Assembly (NCBI GenBank): GCA_050943255.1
Contig: JBMNOV010000036.1
Coordinates: forward strand, 1 to 20,261
DNA from: UBA4844 sp050943255
GTDB taxonomy: Bacteria; Bacillota; Syntrophomonadia; Syntrophomonadales; Syntrophomonadaceae
Reading direction: 5' to 3'
Length of the DNA stretch: 20,261 bases
The notes beneath the pieces were generated by a model, which saw only the letters and a program-made list of their open reading frames with translations, was not told the origin of the DNA and did no database searches. Position 1 is the stretch's first letter. Every line of letters starts with the position of its first letter. Made by a program: the position numbers and the translations under genes. Below, piece by piece: positions 8,248 to 15,041 of this stretch.

Positions 8248-8309
8248 TCCATCCTGCTTATTTTTAAATAGCCAAAATTAAATTCCAACTGTAATACCAT
8301 TCTTTTTTT

Positions 8310-8338
8310 ATTATAACTATATGATTAGCATTTGGGAA
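8310..8338 (-). promoter_or_regulatory. Possible sigma-A promoter for the dctPQM leader
   Basis: On the minus strand there is a consensus -10 TATAAT (8315-8310). It is preceded at 17 bases by TTCCCA (8338-8333), which matches only three of six bases of the -35 consensus. Transcription from it would start near 8302 and give a leader of about 320 bases before dctP, containing the nested stems and the terminator. Confidence 0.35.
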
Positions 8339-8471
8339 TATACATTTTGAAATTTTTGAAAAATAAAAAAAATTATTAGAATGTTGCTTGTACTTCCAAA
8401 CACAACCAGCTAGAAACCTGTATTTTGGGACATACTATACTTGTATTTAATGAAAGGAGGTGTTTTATAGA

Positions 8472-8603
8472 ATGGAAAAAAACCGTCAGAAAAATCGCGA
8501 TAACAATAAATTAGTTAACAGTAAAAACAACCGTATTGAAAATAACAAAGATTATAAAGGCATGGAATTTGATGATAGCCCTACTAAAAATCGGAAAAAA
8601 TAA
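8472..8603 (+). CDS. Small, highly charged 43-residue protein of unknown function
   Basis: ATG at 8472, with AAAGGAGGTG ending 9 bases before it, encodes 43 residues ending at a TAA at 8601. The product is extremely hydrophilic and basic: many Lys, Arg and Asn (start MEKNRQKNRDNNKLVNSKNN), then YKGMEFDDSPTKNRKK. There is no hydrophobic segment and no cysteine. The excellent ribosome binding site and the strong terminator right behind it (8631-8676) argue that this is a real monocistronic gene. I recognise no family. Small asparagine/lysine-rich proteins of this kind occur in spore-forming Firmicutes, sometimes linked to spores, but nothing here proves that. Confidence 0.6.
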   Translation: MEKNRQKNRDNNKLVNSKNNRIENNKDYKGMEFDDSPTKNRKK

Positions 8604-8630
8604 GCTTCCTTACTAATGTAATTATATAAT

Positions 8631-8676
8631 AAAAATTATAGGGTGGTAATGTTTTAGTTACCACCTTATAATTTTT
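8631..8676. terminator. Strong bidirectional intrinsic terminator
   Basis: A 19-bp stem: AAAAATTATA (8631-8640) pairs with TATAATTTTT (8667-8676), G8641 wobbles with T8666, and GGTGGTAA (8642-8649) pairs with TTACCACC (8658-8665). The loop has 8 bases. Flanking A and T runs make it work on both strands. It separates the small plus-strand gene from the convergent PII-like gene. Confidence 0.88.
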
Positions 8677-8685
8677 GGTATATTT

Positions 8686-9351
8686 TTAATATAAGCCATA
8701 TGCTTCTTTTATACCCAGGACAAACATTATCCCTTTTCCGGGTTCATCTATTTTAAGATGATTTCTGATTGAGGTAGTAATTGTTTCAGTTAGTTTCTTT
8801 TCTGCTATTATCATAATAATTTCTTTCTCCGGCTCTATCAGCATAGCAAATAATTTAGCATTCTCATGGATACCTGACCCCCGGGCATTGATAACAGTGG
8901 CGCCTCTTGAACCAGCCAAAGTCGCTGCCTCTATAACATTTTCCGCTTTGCCTTTATCAACCACCACAAAAATGGCATTATGCATAGAGTTTTGTCCACC
9001 TCTACTTTCTTTTAACTGATTGTTAAAATAGCTTCTTATTCCAAAAACATTATTTACTGAAATCCTAAAAGCAATGCCATGATTAGGCTTTTCAAAATGG
9101 AATTTGTGATTAAGTTCTTTTAAGACTATATCTGTTAGCTCCCTCCTAGCAATCATGAGTACAATCTCTTTTCTGATATCTGCTAGATCTAGAAGCTGCA
9201 ATACATGGTTGTTTACAGTTCCTTTGGCTAAAAAAATTGTTCCCCCTGATAATCCATTCTGCTTGGCAACCTTTAGTATTTTACTACCTATACCAAAATT
9301 TACAATTATGCATAATAACTCTATTTCGCTATTGGCAGAACTATCACCCAT
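8686..9351 (-). CDS. Duplicated PII-like signalling protein
   Basis: 221 residues made of two tandem PII-like (GlnB-fold) domains, roughly residues 8-104 and 124-221. Each half shows the same order. First half: LLCIIVNFGIGSKILKVAKQNGLSGGTIFLAKGT, then EIVLMIARRELTDIVLKEL and HGIAFRISV. Second half: IFVVVDKGKAENVIEAATLAGSRGATVINARGSG, then EIIMIIAEKKLTETITTSI and GIMFVLGI. The GxxGGT/GSRGAT position matches the start of the PII T-loop region. The canonical uridylylated tyrosine loop of GlnB is not evident. PII proteins sense adenine nucleotides and metabolites and regulate membrane transporters. The gene starts 6 bases after the stop of the DUF1538 gene, so it very likely regulates that membrane protein. 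The ligand is unknown. Confidence 0.82.
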   Translation of the reverse strand: MGDSSANSEIELLCIIVNFGIGSKILKVAKQNGLSGGTIFLAKGTVNNHVLQLLDLADIRKEIVLMIARRELTDIVLKELNHKFHFEKPNHGIAFRISVNNVFGIRSYFNNQLKESRGGQNSMHNAIFVVVDKGKAENVIEAATLAGSRGATVINARGSGIHENAKLFAMLIEPEKEIIMIIAEKKLTETITTSIRNHLKIDEPGKGIMFVLGIKEAYGLY

Positions 9352-9357
9352 TCCCTT

Positions 9358-10833
9358 CTAATCCTCCCTTAATTGTTTGATTTTGAAGATTACTCCCAAA
9401 ATCTGCAGGGTAATGATCGGCATTAAAGCAGCCATTGCAATCACTCCAAATCCATCTACTAATACATTGGCACCTTCGATAGCCTCAGCAGCACCCTGGG
9501 AAAAAGCCAGAATAAAAGTAGCCGTCATCGGACCGGTAGCAACACAACCTGCATCAAAAGCAATACCTACAAACAGTTTAGGGACAACATAGCTTAGCAG
9601 GATAGCAAAAGCGTAACCCGGCAAAAGATAATGCCACAATTGAACTCCAGGGACAGCGATCCTTACCATGGATAAGACTACTGCCAGACCGACGCCTAAA
9701 GACAATGCAACTATAACAACTGTTCTTTTGATAGATCCACTGGTTACATCCTCGATCTGATTTGTTAATACATAGACAGCTGGCTCAGCTAATACAATTA
9801 CTATTCCTAGGATAAACCCTATGGCAATAACAATCCACTGTTTTTCTAAAGAAGCAACACTATGTCCAACTACGCTTCCAACATTCATAAAGCCTGCGTT
9901 TACGCCGACTAAAAATAATACTAATCCTATATATGCATAGCTTAAGCCTTTTAATATCTTATTAAAACTTTTATGAGATAGTTTAAAGGATACTTTTTGA
10001 AAAATAAAGAATAATATGACCAAAGGCAGTAATGCTATAAGGATTTCACCAGCAATCGTGCCTAGTTTACTAATAAATGGAGCAATAATAGAACTTGACT
10101 GAGCTACATGTGTTTCCAGACTACCGGTAATCTTATCTACTTTTGACATGGCACTCATAATCATTACAGTTATAATAGCACCTGTAGCAGTAATAGCAAC
10201 AAGACCGAAACTATCTTCTTCAGATTTTATACCACTTTTTTCAAGAGAAGAAACACCCAAAGCTAATCCTAATACAAAGGGAACAGTCAAAACGCCCGTT
10301 GTGGCTGCAGAAGCATCAAAGGAAATAGCTATAAACTCCGGCGATGTAAATAAAGCTAAAGCAAGGATAATCAGATAAAGGATGGTTAGCAATTTATGCA
10401 ATGCTACGTCGAAGACTATTCTCAATAAGCCGATCGCAAGCAATACTGCAATACCTATGGATACTACAACAACGATGCCAAGTTTGGAAATAACCCCAGA
10501 ACTCACGGCATCTACCTGTCCCGCGAAAATAAGCAAATCAGGTTCAGCAATGGTAATAAAAAAACCTAGAATTAAACCAGCAAGCGCTACGACCCATGCT
10601 TTATTAGTTTTGGTAGCCGAATACCCCATTAATTTGCTAAGTGGACTTATCCCAATATCGATGCCAAATAAGAAAATAGATAATCCGACAATGATAAAGA
10701 CTGCGCCAAGCAAAAATTTAATTAATAAATTTGTTTCAATTGGGGTAATAGTGAAATTTAGGATTAACACAATTACTGTAATGGGGAGAACCGATAAAAT
10801 AACATCCTTTAATTTTTCAATAAGTACACTCAA
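9358..10833 (-). CDS. DUF1538 multi-pass membrane protein (two tandem DUF1538 halves)
   Basis: About 491 residues with roughly 12-14 hydrophobic helices. The two halves repeat the same signature order. First half: FFITIAEPDLLIFAGQVDAVSSG then SFDASAATTGVLTVPFVLGLALGVSS. Second half: IVIVLAEPAVYVLTNQIEDVTSGS then AFDAGCVATGPMTATFILAFSQGAAEA. This matches DUF1538, a family of membrane proteins of unknown function that I believe is often encoded beside PII-like proteins. The internal duplication and conserved acidic AEP and FDA motifs in membrane regions suggest a transporter (inference). The frame runs open up to 10878. I chose the TTG at 10833 because AAAGGAG at 10847-10853 is 9-10 bases before it and the residues upstream (KKTCERRWKY) look non-native. 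Confidence 0.82.
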   Translation of the reverse strand: MSVLIEKLKDVILSVLPITVIVLILNFTITPIETNLLIKFLLGAVFIIVGLSIFLFGIDIGISPLSKLMGYSATKTNKAWVVALAGLILGFFITIAEPDLLIFAGQVDAVSSGVISKLGIVVVVSIGIAVLLAIGLLRIVFDVALHKLLTILYLIILALALFTSPEFIAISFDASAATTGVLTVPFVLGLALGVSSLEKSGIKSEEDSFGLVAITATGAIITVMIMSAMSKVDKITGSLETHVAQSSSIIAPFISKLGTIAGEILIALLPLVILFFIFQKVSFKLSHKSFNKILKGLSYAYIGLVLFLVGVNAGFMNVGSVVGHSVASLEKQWIVIAIGFILGIVIVLAEPAVYVLTNQIEDVTSGSIKRTVVIVALSLGVGLAVVLSMVRIAVPGVQLWHYLLPGYAFAILLSYVVPKLFVGIAFDAGCVATGPMTATFILAFSQGAAEAIEGANVLVDGFGVIAMAALMPIITLQILGVIFKIKQLRED

Positions 10834-10909
10834 ATATTTCCATCTCCTTTCACATGTTTTTTTACAAAGATATGACAAGATAAAGCCACTGTAGCTGATA
10901 AGCCGTTCA

Positions 10910-11014
10910 TTATTTGTTATAAATATTTTGTCTTTTAATGTTGTTAAGAATCTGCCTAAGTTCTTTTGCTTCCATTAAAGGTCTGATAATTGGTATGCCC
11001 TCGGGTATGTCCAT
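10910..11014 (-). CDS. Possible 34-residue leader/small ORF upstream of the DUF1538 gene
   Basis: ATG at 11014, preceded by TAGGAGC at a good distance, encodes 34 residues starting MDIPEGIPIIRPLMEAKELR. Its TAA overlaps the ATG of a further 26-codon frame (10910-10830, TAATG). The TGA of that frame in turn overlaps the TTG start of the DUF1538 gene (TTGA). The chain suggests translational coupling, but such short frames can arise by chance. No family was recognised. Confidence 0.35.
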   Translation of the reverse strand: MDIPEGIPIIRPLMEAKELRQILNNIKRQNIYNK

Positions 11015-11180
11015 TCATATGCTCCTAGTATTTATAATGCTGCTAATTAACATACTTAAGCCTTTAATATCTAATAAATAAAAAAACCCTATTTCTATTT
11101 ATTTAGTGTGTAATTTTCCCATTAGATATACTGGGGGAACATAAGAAAGGTTTTTTTATGGTAGAAGCACATCATATTTT

Positions 11181-11189
11181 ATTATAGCA
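11181..11189 (-). promoter_or_regulatory. Extended -10 promoter candidate for the DUF1538-PII operon
   Basis: On the minus strand TTTGCTATAAT contains a perfect TATAAT (11186-11181) with an extended -10 TG one base upstream. No convincing -35 is present at 17 bases. It points towards the 34-codon frame and the DUF1538-PII genes. The region 11015-11180 between them is AT-rich, with an imperfect CATAAGAAAGG/TTTTTTTATG hairpin at 11140-11160. Confidence 0.4.
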
Positions 11190-11241
11190 AACTTTGGCCT
11201 CATGCGCCTGTTAATGTCTACTGCCTTACAAAGGTGGTTCT

Positions 11242-11331
11242 TTCCAGAAAAAAGTTGGTAGCGCTTTTACCCTGGAACTGCATCCTATAATATAGTTCCC
11301 CTAGTATTTCCAGAATGTATCCGGTGTCTGG
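11242..11331. repeat. Cluster of three overlapping inverted repeats
   Basis: TTCCAG (11242-11247) pairs with CTGGAA (11272-11277), enclosing GGTA/TACC. GGAACT (11274-11279) pairs with AGTTCC (11294-11299), sharing bases with the first. CCAGA (11310-11314) pairs with TCTGG (11327-11331). The palindrome CTATAATATAG (11285-11295) lies in the middle. The repeated TTCCAG/CTGGAA words suggest either mutually exclusive RNA stems or clustered operator half-sites. The tract sits between the minus-strand DUF1538 operon and the plus-strand membrane protein. From 11332 to 11520 I see only AT-rich DNA. Confidence 0.35.
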
Positions 11332-11535
11332 TCTCTAAAAAGCATGGCATATGTTTAATAATGCCCCACTGGAAAATAACATTTTAAGAAAAGTATTTTT
11401 AGTATTAAGACACATTAATTAGGGAAATCTATAAGTTAAATTCAGTTTAATTTAAGCTACTAGTATTAAACTTATTAAGTAAGTAAATTAACTGTTTGGG
11501 AATAAAAAGCCTGAAGGCAAAAAGGAGTTTAAAAA

Positions 11536-11952
11536 GTGTCCAAAAATTCTAAAAAGTTTAAGAGCTCAACTATTATGTTTATCGCGGCTTCGATTGTAGC
11601 ACTTATTGGAATTGCTTTATTAGTTGATAATGTTATATTGTACCAAATGAATATTGCCCAATATGTGGCTCAAGGTTATCCTATAAATCTTATACTTGAA
11701 CAATTAGTACCAGCACAATTACTTCCGGGTATATTTGAACCAATTGGCATTTATGGAGGTATAGCATCAGTTTTATATAGTGCTGGTTTTATCAACAAAA
11801 AAGTTACAGATATTTTAGCTAAAATTGAATTTGATTATATTGATAATGAAGATAAGAATTTAGCTAATAATGAAGCCAAAGTGGGTGATACGGAAACGCC
11901 TGAATCAGAAGCACATTCTCAAGAAACTGATGATGCAACTGGTAATGCCTAA
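11536..11952 (+). CDS. Unknown small membrane protein with acidic C-terminal tail
   Basis: 138 residues, not recognised as any family. A short basic N-terminus (SKNSKKFK) is followed by a hydrophobic helix at about residues 13-30. A loop containing YQMNIAQYVAQGYPINLILEQLVP comes next, then a second hydrophobic stretch at about 58-80 (GIFEPIGIYGGIASVLYSAGF). The tail of about 50 residues is very acidic (IDNEDKNLANNEAK, ETPESEAHSQETDDATGNA). Two membrane passes with both ends in the cytoplasm is the simplest topology. The start is a GTG at 11536 after AAAGGAG (11521-11527). The gene is alone on its strand, with converging genes downstream. Function unknown. Confidence 0.65.
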   Translation: MSKNSKKFKSSTIMFIAASIVALIGIALLVDNVILYQMNIAQYVAQGYPINLILEQLVPAQLLPGIFEPIGIYGGIASVLYSAGFINKKVTDILAKIEFDYIDNEDKNLANNEAKVGDTETPESEAHSQETDDATGNA

Positions 11953-12012
11953 GAACGCTAAATGATTCCTATTGTGAAAAATTAAAGGCAGATAGCAAAA
12001 GCATTGCCATAA

Positions 12013-12052
12013 TAAGGGAGCATCCAGCAGGTGTGCAACTGATGCTCCCTTA
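12013..12052. terminator. 12-bp perfect inverted repeat between convergent genes
   Basis: TAAGGGAGCATC (12013-12024) is followed 16 bases later by its exact complement GATGCTCCCTTA (12041-12052). It lies in the 176-base gap between the convergent 11536-11952 and 12129-12956 genes. No T run follows on either strand, so it is not a textbook intrinsic terminator, although position favours a transcription-end function. Confidence 0.5.
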
Positions 12053-12128
12053 GGCTGTGAATTAGTATTGGATAAATTCTCGAAGACGAAAAACAGCCCG
12101 CCAAACATTATAAACTCCATCATTTAAA

Positions 12129-12956
12129 TTAAAACCGGAAACTCATGGCAGTTTCACCCTTGATTAGTCTATCACCCAGTTCATTACGCAATTTTACTAA
12201 AGCATTAAAACCGGTACAGTGACAGGCTACAACCTTTTCCACCTTATATTCCTTTATAGCTGCTATTGTCCTGACCAGTCTTTCCTCAGATGCGTTTACT
12301 AGATGAGTACCTCCAATAAAAGCCAACACTTTACTTTGCCCGGTTTTCTGAAGGGCATATGTAATAGTATTTATTATTCCGGCATGAGCACAACCGCTTA
12401 TGATAATCAACCCTTCTGGCTGGTTTATAACCATTGACATATCGTCAACAAGATTATCCCGAATCATATTACCACCAGCACATTTCCAGAAATTACCACC
12501 CACGTCCTCATAATCATTAATTCTGGGAATCTCCCCGGTTACAAAAACGCCGGGGGAAATCTCCGTAAAATCATCGGTAACAATTAGCTCAGCTCCATTA
12601 GCTTTTATTTCCTCAAATTCAAAAGGAACCCCAATTTCCTTTTTAATTTGGCCATTTATAGTATAACGTTGTATAAAAGTATTGGAATGGGCATATACTT
12701 TTTTGTTCTTACCTATCTGAAGGAACGGAATAACCCCACTGGTATGATCGAAGTGTCCGTGGCTAATCACCAAATCATTTACTGTGGTTAGATCTATTCC
12801 TCCTTTAGCTGCATTTTTAATAAAAGCATCAGCTGAACCTGTATCAAATAAGAACTTTTTTCCGTCTACTGTAACGAGTGCAGCAAAGCCGTACTCCCCT
12901 ATAAACCCAGGCGTCGAGGTAGTATTTTCCACCAATATAGTAATATTAACATCCAT
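12129..12956 (-). CDS. MBL-fold metallohydrolase (MJ0301/dihydropterin phosphate synthase-like)
   Basis: 275 residues of the metallo-beta-lactamase superfamily. The di-metal motif SHGHFDH is at residues 65-71, with further ligands in SGCAHAGI and in the late ACHCTG. The preceding FDTG (37-40) and the GGTHL stretch are typical of the subfamily often annotated as 7,8-dihydropterin-6-yl-methyl-4-(beta-D-ribofuranosyl)aminobenzene 5'-phosphate synthase. That name comes from an archaeal methanopterin enzyme, and the bacterial members have no established substrate. A ribosome binding site TAGGAGG precedes the ATG. The gene lies 34 bases after the carbonic anhydrase-like gene on the same strand and is probably cotranscribed with it. 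Confidence 0.85.
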   Translation of the reverse strand: MDVNITILVENTTSTPGFIGEYGFAALVTVDGKKFLFDTGSADAFIKNAAKGGIDLTTVNDLVISHGHFDHTSGVIPFLQIGKNKKVYAHSNTFIQRYTINGQIKKEIGVPFEFEEIKANGAELIVTDDFTEISPGVFVTGEIPRINDYEDVGGNFWKCAGGNMIRDNLVDDMSMVINQPEGLIIISGCAHAGIINTITYALQKTGQSKVLAFIGGTHLVNASEERLVRTIAAIKEYKVEKVVACHCTGFNALVKLRNELGDRLIKGETAMSFRF

Positions 12957-12990
12957 TTGCTTAATACCTCCTATAAATATGTCACAAAGC

Positions 12991-13521
12991 TTATCCGGTT
13001 ATCAGCTTAAAGAAATTATGATAACGTTCACAGAGATCCTGATAAAGTTCTACTGCATGTTTATTATAATCATTATGCTGTTGATTCACTCCTTTTATTA
13101 CTCTAGCGGGACTACCTACTGCTAATTTATTAGACGGAATTACCATATTGGGAATTAGCAAACTACCTGCTCCAATAAAACTGGCTTCCCCAAGCTCACA
13201 GCCATCACATATAACTGCTCCCATCCCTATTGTCACGCAGCTTTTTATAGTACATGGTCCATGGATAATAGTTCCATGCCCTATATCAACATTTTCCTCA
13301 ATAGCTGCAGTAGTACCAGGTTGGGCATGGATAACACAGTTTTCCTGTACGTTTGATCCATTACCTATTACTATACTGCCATAATCAGCCCGTAAAACCG
13401 CAACAGCCCCAACAAAACATTTTTCCCCAATGTTCACATCTCCAATTAGAATGGCGTCTGGATGAACAAAACTAGATGGAGCAATCTGAGGTTTTTTCCC
13501 TTCAAATTCGTATAATGGCAT
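12991..13521 (-). CDS. Gamma carbonic anhydrase-like hexapeptide-repeat protein
   Basis: 176 residues forming a left-handed beta-helix of isoleucine-rich hexapeptide repeats (IGDVNIGEKCFVGAVAVLRADYGSIVIG, continuing to IGAGSLLIP). The three zinc ligands of gamma-class carbonic anhydrases are present as H65, H82 and H87, in ENCVIHAQPG and IGHGTIIHG. A C-terminal helix (HAVELYQDLCERYHNFF) caps it, as in the YrdA/PaaY branch, whose activity is often unproven. A homotrimeric cytoplasmic protein is expected. I chose the ATG at 13521 over a GTG at 13530 because the AAGGAAG ribosome binding site overlaps the GTG. Confidence 0.88.
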   Translation of the reverse strand: MPLYEFEGKKPQIAPSSFVHPDAILIGDVNIGEKCFVGAVAVLRADYGSIVIGNGSNVQENCVIHAQPGTTAAIEENVDIGHGTIIHGPCTIKSCVTIGMGAVICDGCELGEASFIGAGSLLIPNMVIPSNKLAVGSPARVIKGVNQQHNDYNKHAVELYQDLCERYHNFFKLITG

Positions 13522-13558
13522 AATAAGCACTTCCTTTTTTACCTCTCAATAATCAGCT

Positions 13559-13582
13559 CCCATGTAGTTAAAACTACATGGG
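13559..13582. repeat. 10-bp perfect inverted repeat upstream of the carbonic anhydrase-like gene
   Basis: CCCATGTAGT (13559-13568) and ACTACATGGG (13573-13582) with a TAAA loop, 38 bases upstream of the start of the minus-strand gene. It has no adjacent T run on the minus strand, so it is better explained as an operator or leader hairpin than a terminator. The remainder, 13583-13746, is AT-rich with nothing else I can name. Confidence 0.5.
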
Positions 13583-13746
13583 ATATATTTGATAAAACCA
13601 TAAAGTAATAATGGTCATATGTCAATAATATACAGGTGATTATATTTTACTAATAGTAATTTATTTAATTTTTTAATTGTATCCTCTTTTATTATCCAAA
13701 AATGTAAATAATTAACCCAGAAAATTCTTTGTTATGTTTAAACTGT

Positions 13747-13774
13747 TTGCAAATTAAATAAAAAATATTATTAT
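13747..13774 (+). promoter_or_regulatory. Putative sigma-A promoter of the DUF134-NifX-MinD operon
   Basis: TTGCAA (13747-13752) and TATTAT (13769-13774) with a 16-base spacer; an alternative -10, TATGAT, lies at 13772-13777. The predicted start is near 13782, which would leave a leader of about 80 bases before the ATG at 13866. Confidence 0.45.
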
Positions 13775-13784
13775 GATAAGCAAG

Positions 13785-13798
13785 TGAGCATATGCCCA
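13785..13798. promoter_or_regulatory. Palindromic operator candidate TGAGCATATGCCCA
   Basis: A 14-base palindrome with a perfect GCATATGC core and a single mismatch in the arms. It lies directly after the predicted promoter and about 67 bases upstream of a gene encoding a DUF134 helix-turn-helix protein. A repressor bound here would block transcription, so autoregulation is a reasonable inference. Confidence 0.45.
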
Positions 13799-13865
13799 TT
13801 AAAGGTTAAGTGCCTCTATCTCTTAGGTAATCAAATTAAGCTGTTTTAAACCAAGGAGCTAAACA

Positions 13866-14600
13866 ATGCCTAGACATATAAGATGCCGCCGAGTAAGTTT
13901 TGAACCCAAAGTAGATTTATACCAACCGCAGGGTATCTCTGATTCTAACTTGCAAGAGATAAATCTAAAGGTTGAAGAGTTGGAAGCCCTTCGGTTAAAG
14001 GATTATACGGGTTTGGAGCAGGAAGAATGCGCCCGGTATATGCAAATTTCCCGTCCTACTTTTCAACGGGTAATAAGCGAAGCCCGCTATAAAATAGCCA
14101 AAGCCTTTATAAGTGGTAATGCTATTCGTATTGAAGGAGGTAACTATTGCTTGGGTAAAGGTTTCTGCAGGCGTTATGGACGCTACTTAACAGATACCGA
14201 AACCTGTACTTGGTTAGAATATAAAAATAATATGAAAGGTTGTGCAAATATGTCTAAAAAAATCGCCATATGTTCTACTGGTTCGTCCCCATCATCACCT
14301 GTGGACGGGCGGTTCGGACGCTGTAACTGTTTTATGATCTGGGATGAAGAAACCAAGCAATTTGAGGCTCTCTCTAACGCTTCTTCTGAAGCAGCTCATG
14401 GTGCTGGGACAGGAGCGGTCCAGAGTCTAATCAAAAAAAATGTGAATTTAGTCATTTCCCAGCGGGTTGGCCCCAAGGCCTTTGCTGCTGTGCAGCAAGC
14501 GGGAATAAAAGTTTTGATTGGTGGTAATAAGACAGTAGAAGAAGTCCTGCAAAGCTATAAAGCTGGTGAACTACAGGAGTTATTAGCTCCGAACAATTAA
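13866..14600 (+). CDS. DUF134 DNA-binding protein fused to a NifX/NafY-like domain
   Basis: 244 residues with two parts. Residues 1-100 are DUF134: MPRHIRCRRVSFEP start, then KVEELEALRLKDYTGLEQEECARYMQISRPTFQRVISEAR, a sigma-70 region 4-like helix-turn-helix. A cysteine-bearing linker follows (C95, C101, C114, C126). Residues 130-241 are a dinitrogenase iron-molybdenum cofactor-binding (NifX/NafY-like) domain: IAICSTGSSPSSPVDGRFGRC, HGAGTGAVQSLIKKNVNLVIS, VGPKAFAAVQQAGIKVL. The two domains are often separate adjacent genes; here they are one open frame. Internal ATGs at 14232 and 14250 could give a free NifX-like protein. The start has AAGGAG 7 bases upstream. First gene of a five-gene operon. 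No nitrogenase genes are nearby, so a metal- or Fe-S-sensing regulator is more likely than FeMoco work. Confidence 0.85.
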   Translation: MPRHIRCRRVSFEPKVDLYQPQGISDSNLQEINLKVEELEALRLKDYTGLEQEECARYMQISRPTFQRVISEARYKIAKAFISGNAIRIEGGNYCLGKGFCRRYGRYLTDTETCTWLEYKNNMKGCANMSKKIAICSTGSSPSSPVDGRFGRCNCFMIWDEETKQFEALSNASSEAAHGAGTGAVQSLIKKNVNLVISQRVGPKAFAAVQQAGIKVLIGGNKTVEEVLQSYKAGELQELLAPNN

Positions 14601-14666
14601 CGCTTATATTACAAAAGTTATTTTACACTCTTTTAATTTTAAGAATAATTATGGGAGGTATTTTAG

Positions 14667-15014
14667 ATGTTAATAGCTATTCCTACAGAAGGCAGTAAGG
14701 TTTCTCCACACTTTGGTCATTGTGAAAATTTCACTATATATGATACTAATACCAGAAAAATGAGGGTCGTTCCCAGCCCCCCGCATAAACCTGGGCTTTT
14801 ACCTTTATTTTTAAAAGAACAAGGTGCCAACTTGGTTATAGCTGGCGGCATGGGAGCTAGTGCCCAAAATCTTTTTGCCGGTGTTGGTATCCAGGTAATT
14901 GTTGGGGCATCAGGCAAGTTAGAGGATGTTATAAACTCTTATGAAAAAGGTGATTTGAAAAGCAGTGGGGATATATGTTCCGAACACGCTCACACAGGTC
15001 ATTGCCATAGCTGA
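14667..15014 (+). CDS. NifX/NafY-like dinitrogenase cofactor-binding family protein
   Basis: 115 residues, essentially a single NifX/NafY-like domain (MLIAIPTEGSKVSPHFGHCENFTIYD, GANLVIAGGMGASAQNLFAGVGIQVIVGA). Family members bind metal clusters or cofactors; the FGHC motif is the usual conserved site. The C-terminus ends CSEHAHTGHCHS, a short His/Cys cluster that could hold metal. The second NifX-type domain of this operon, it follows the DUF134 fusion by 66 bases, with GGGAGG before the ATG, and precedes the ATPase by 27 bases. Not an assured nitrogenase component. Confidence 0.85.
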   Translation: MLIAIPTEGSKVSPHFGHCENFTIYDTNTRKMRVVPSPPHKPGLLPLFLKEQGANLVIAGGMGASAQNLFAGVGIQVIVGASGKLEDVINSYEKGDLKSSGDICSEHAHTGHCHS

Positions 15015-15041
15015 TAAAAGATATATAGAAGGGAGTCTAAA

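Noticed and set aside
10382..10894. 170-codon plus-strand frame
   Set aside because: It is fully antisense to the DUF1538 membrane gene, has no ribosome binding site and its translation looks like mirrored hydrophobic codons.
11509..11518. GCCTGAAGGC hairpin just before the 11536 gene
   Set aside because: It has only three base pairs plus a tetraloop, which is expected by chance and does not match a riboswitch core.
12784..13125. 113-codon plus-strand frame
   Set aside because: It overlaps both the MBL gene and the carbonic anhydrase-like gene on the opposite strand, whose protein motifs are convincing.
13866..15014. Nitrogenase (nif) locus
   Set aside because: NifX-like domains alone are common in anaerobes; no nifH, nifD, nifK or nifB motifs are present.
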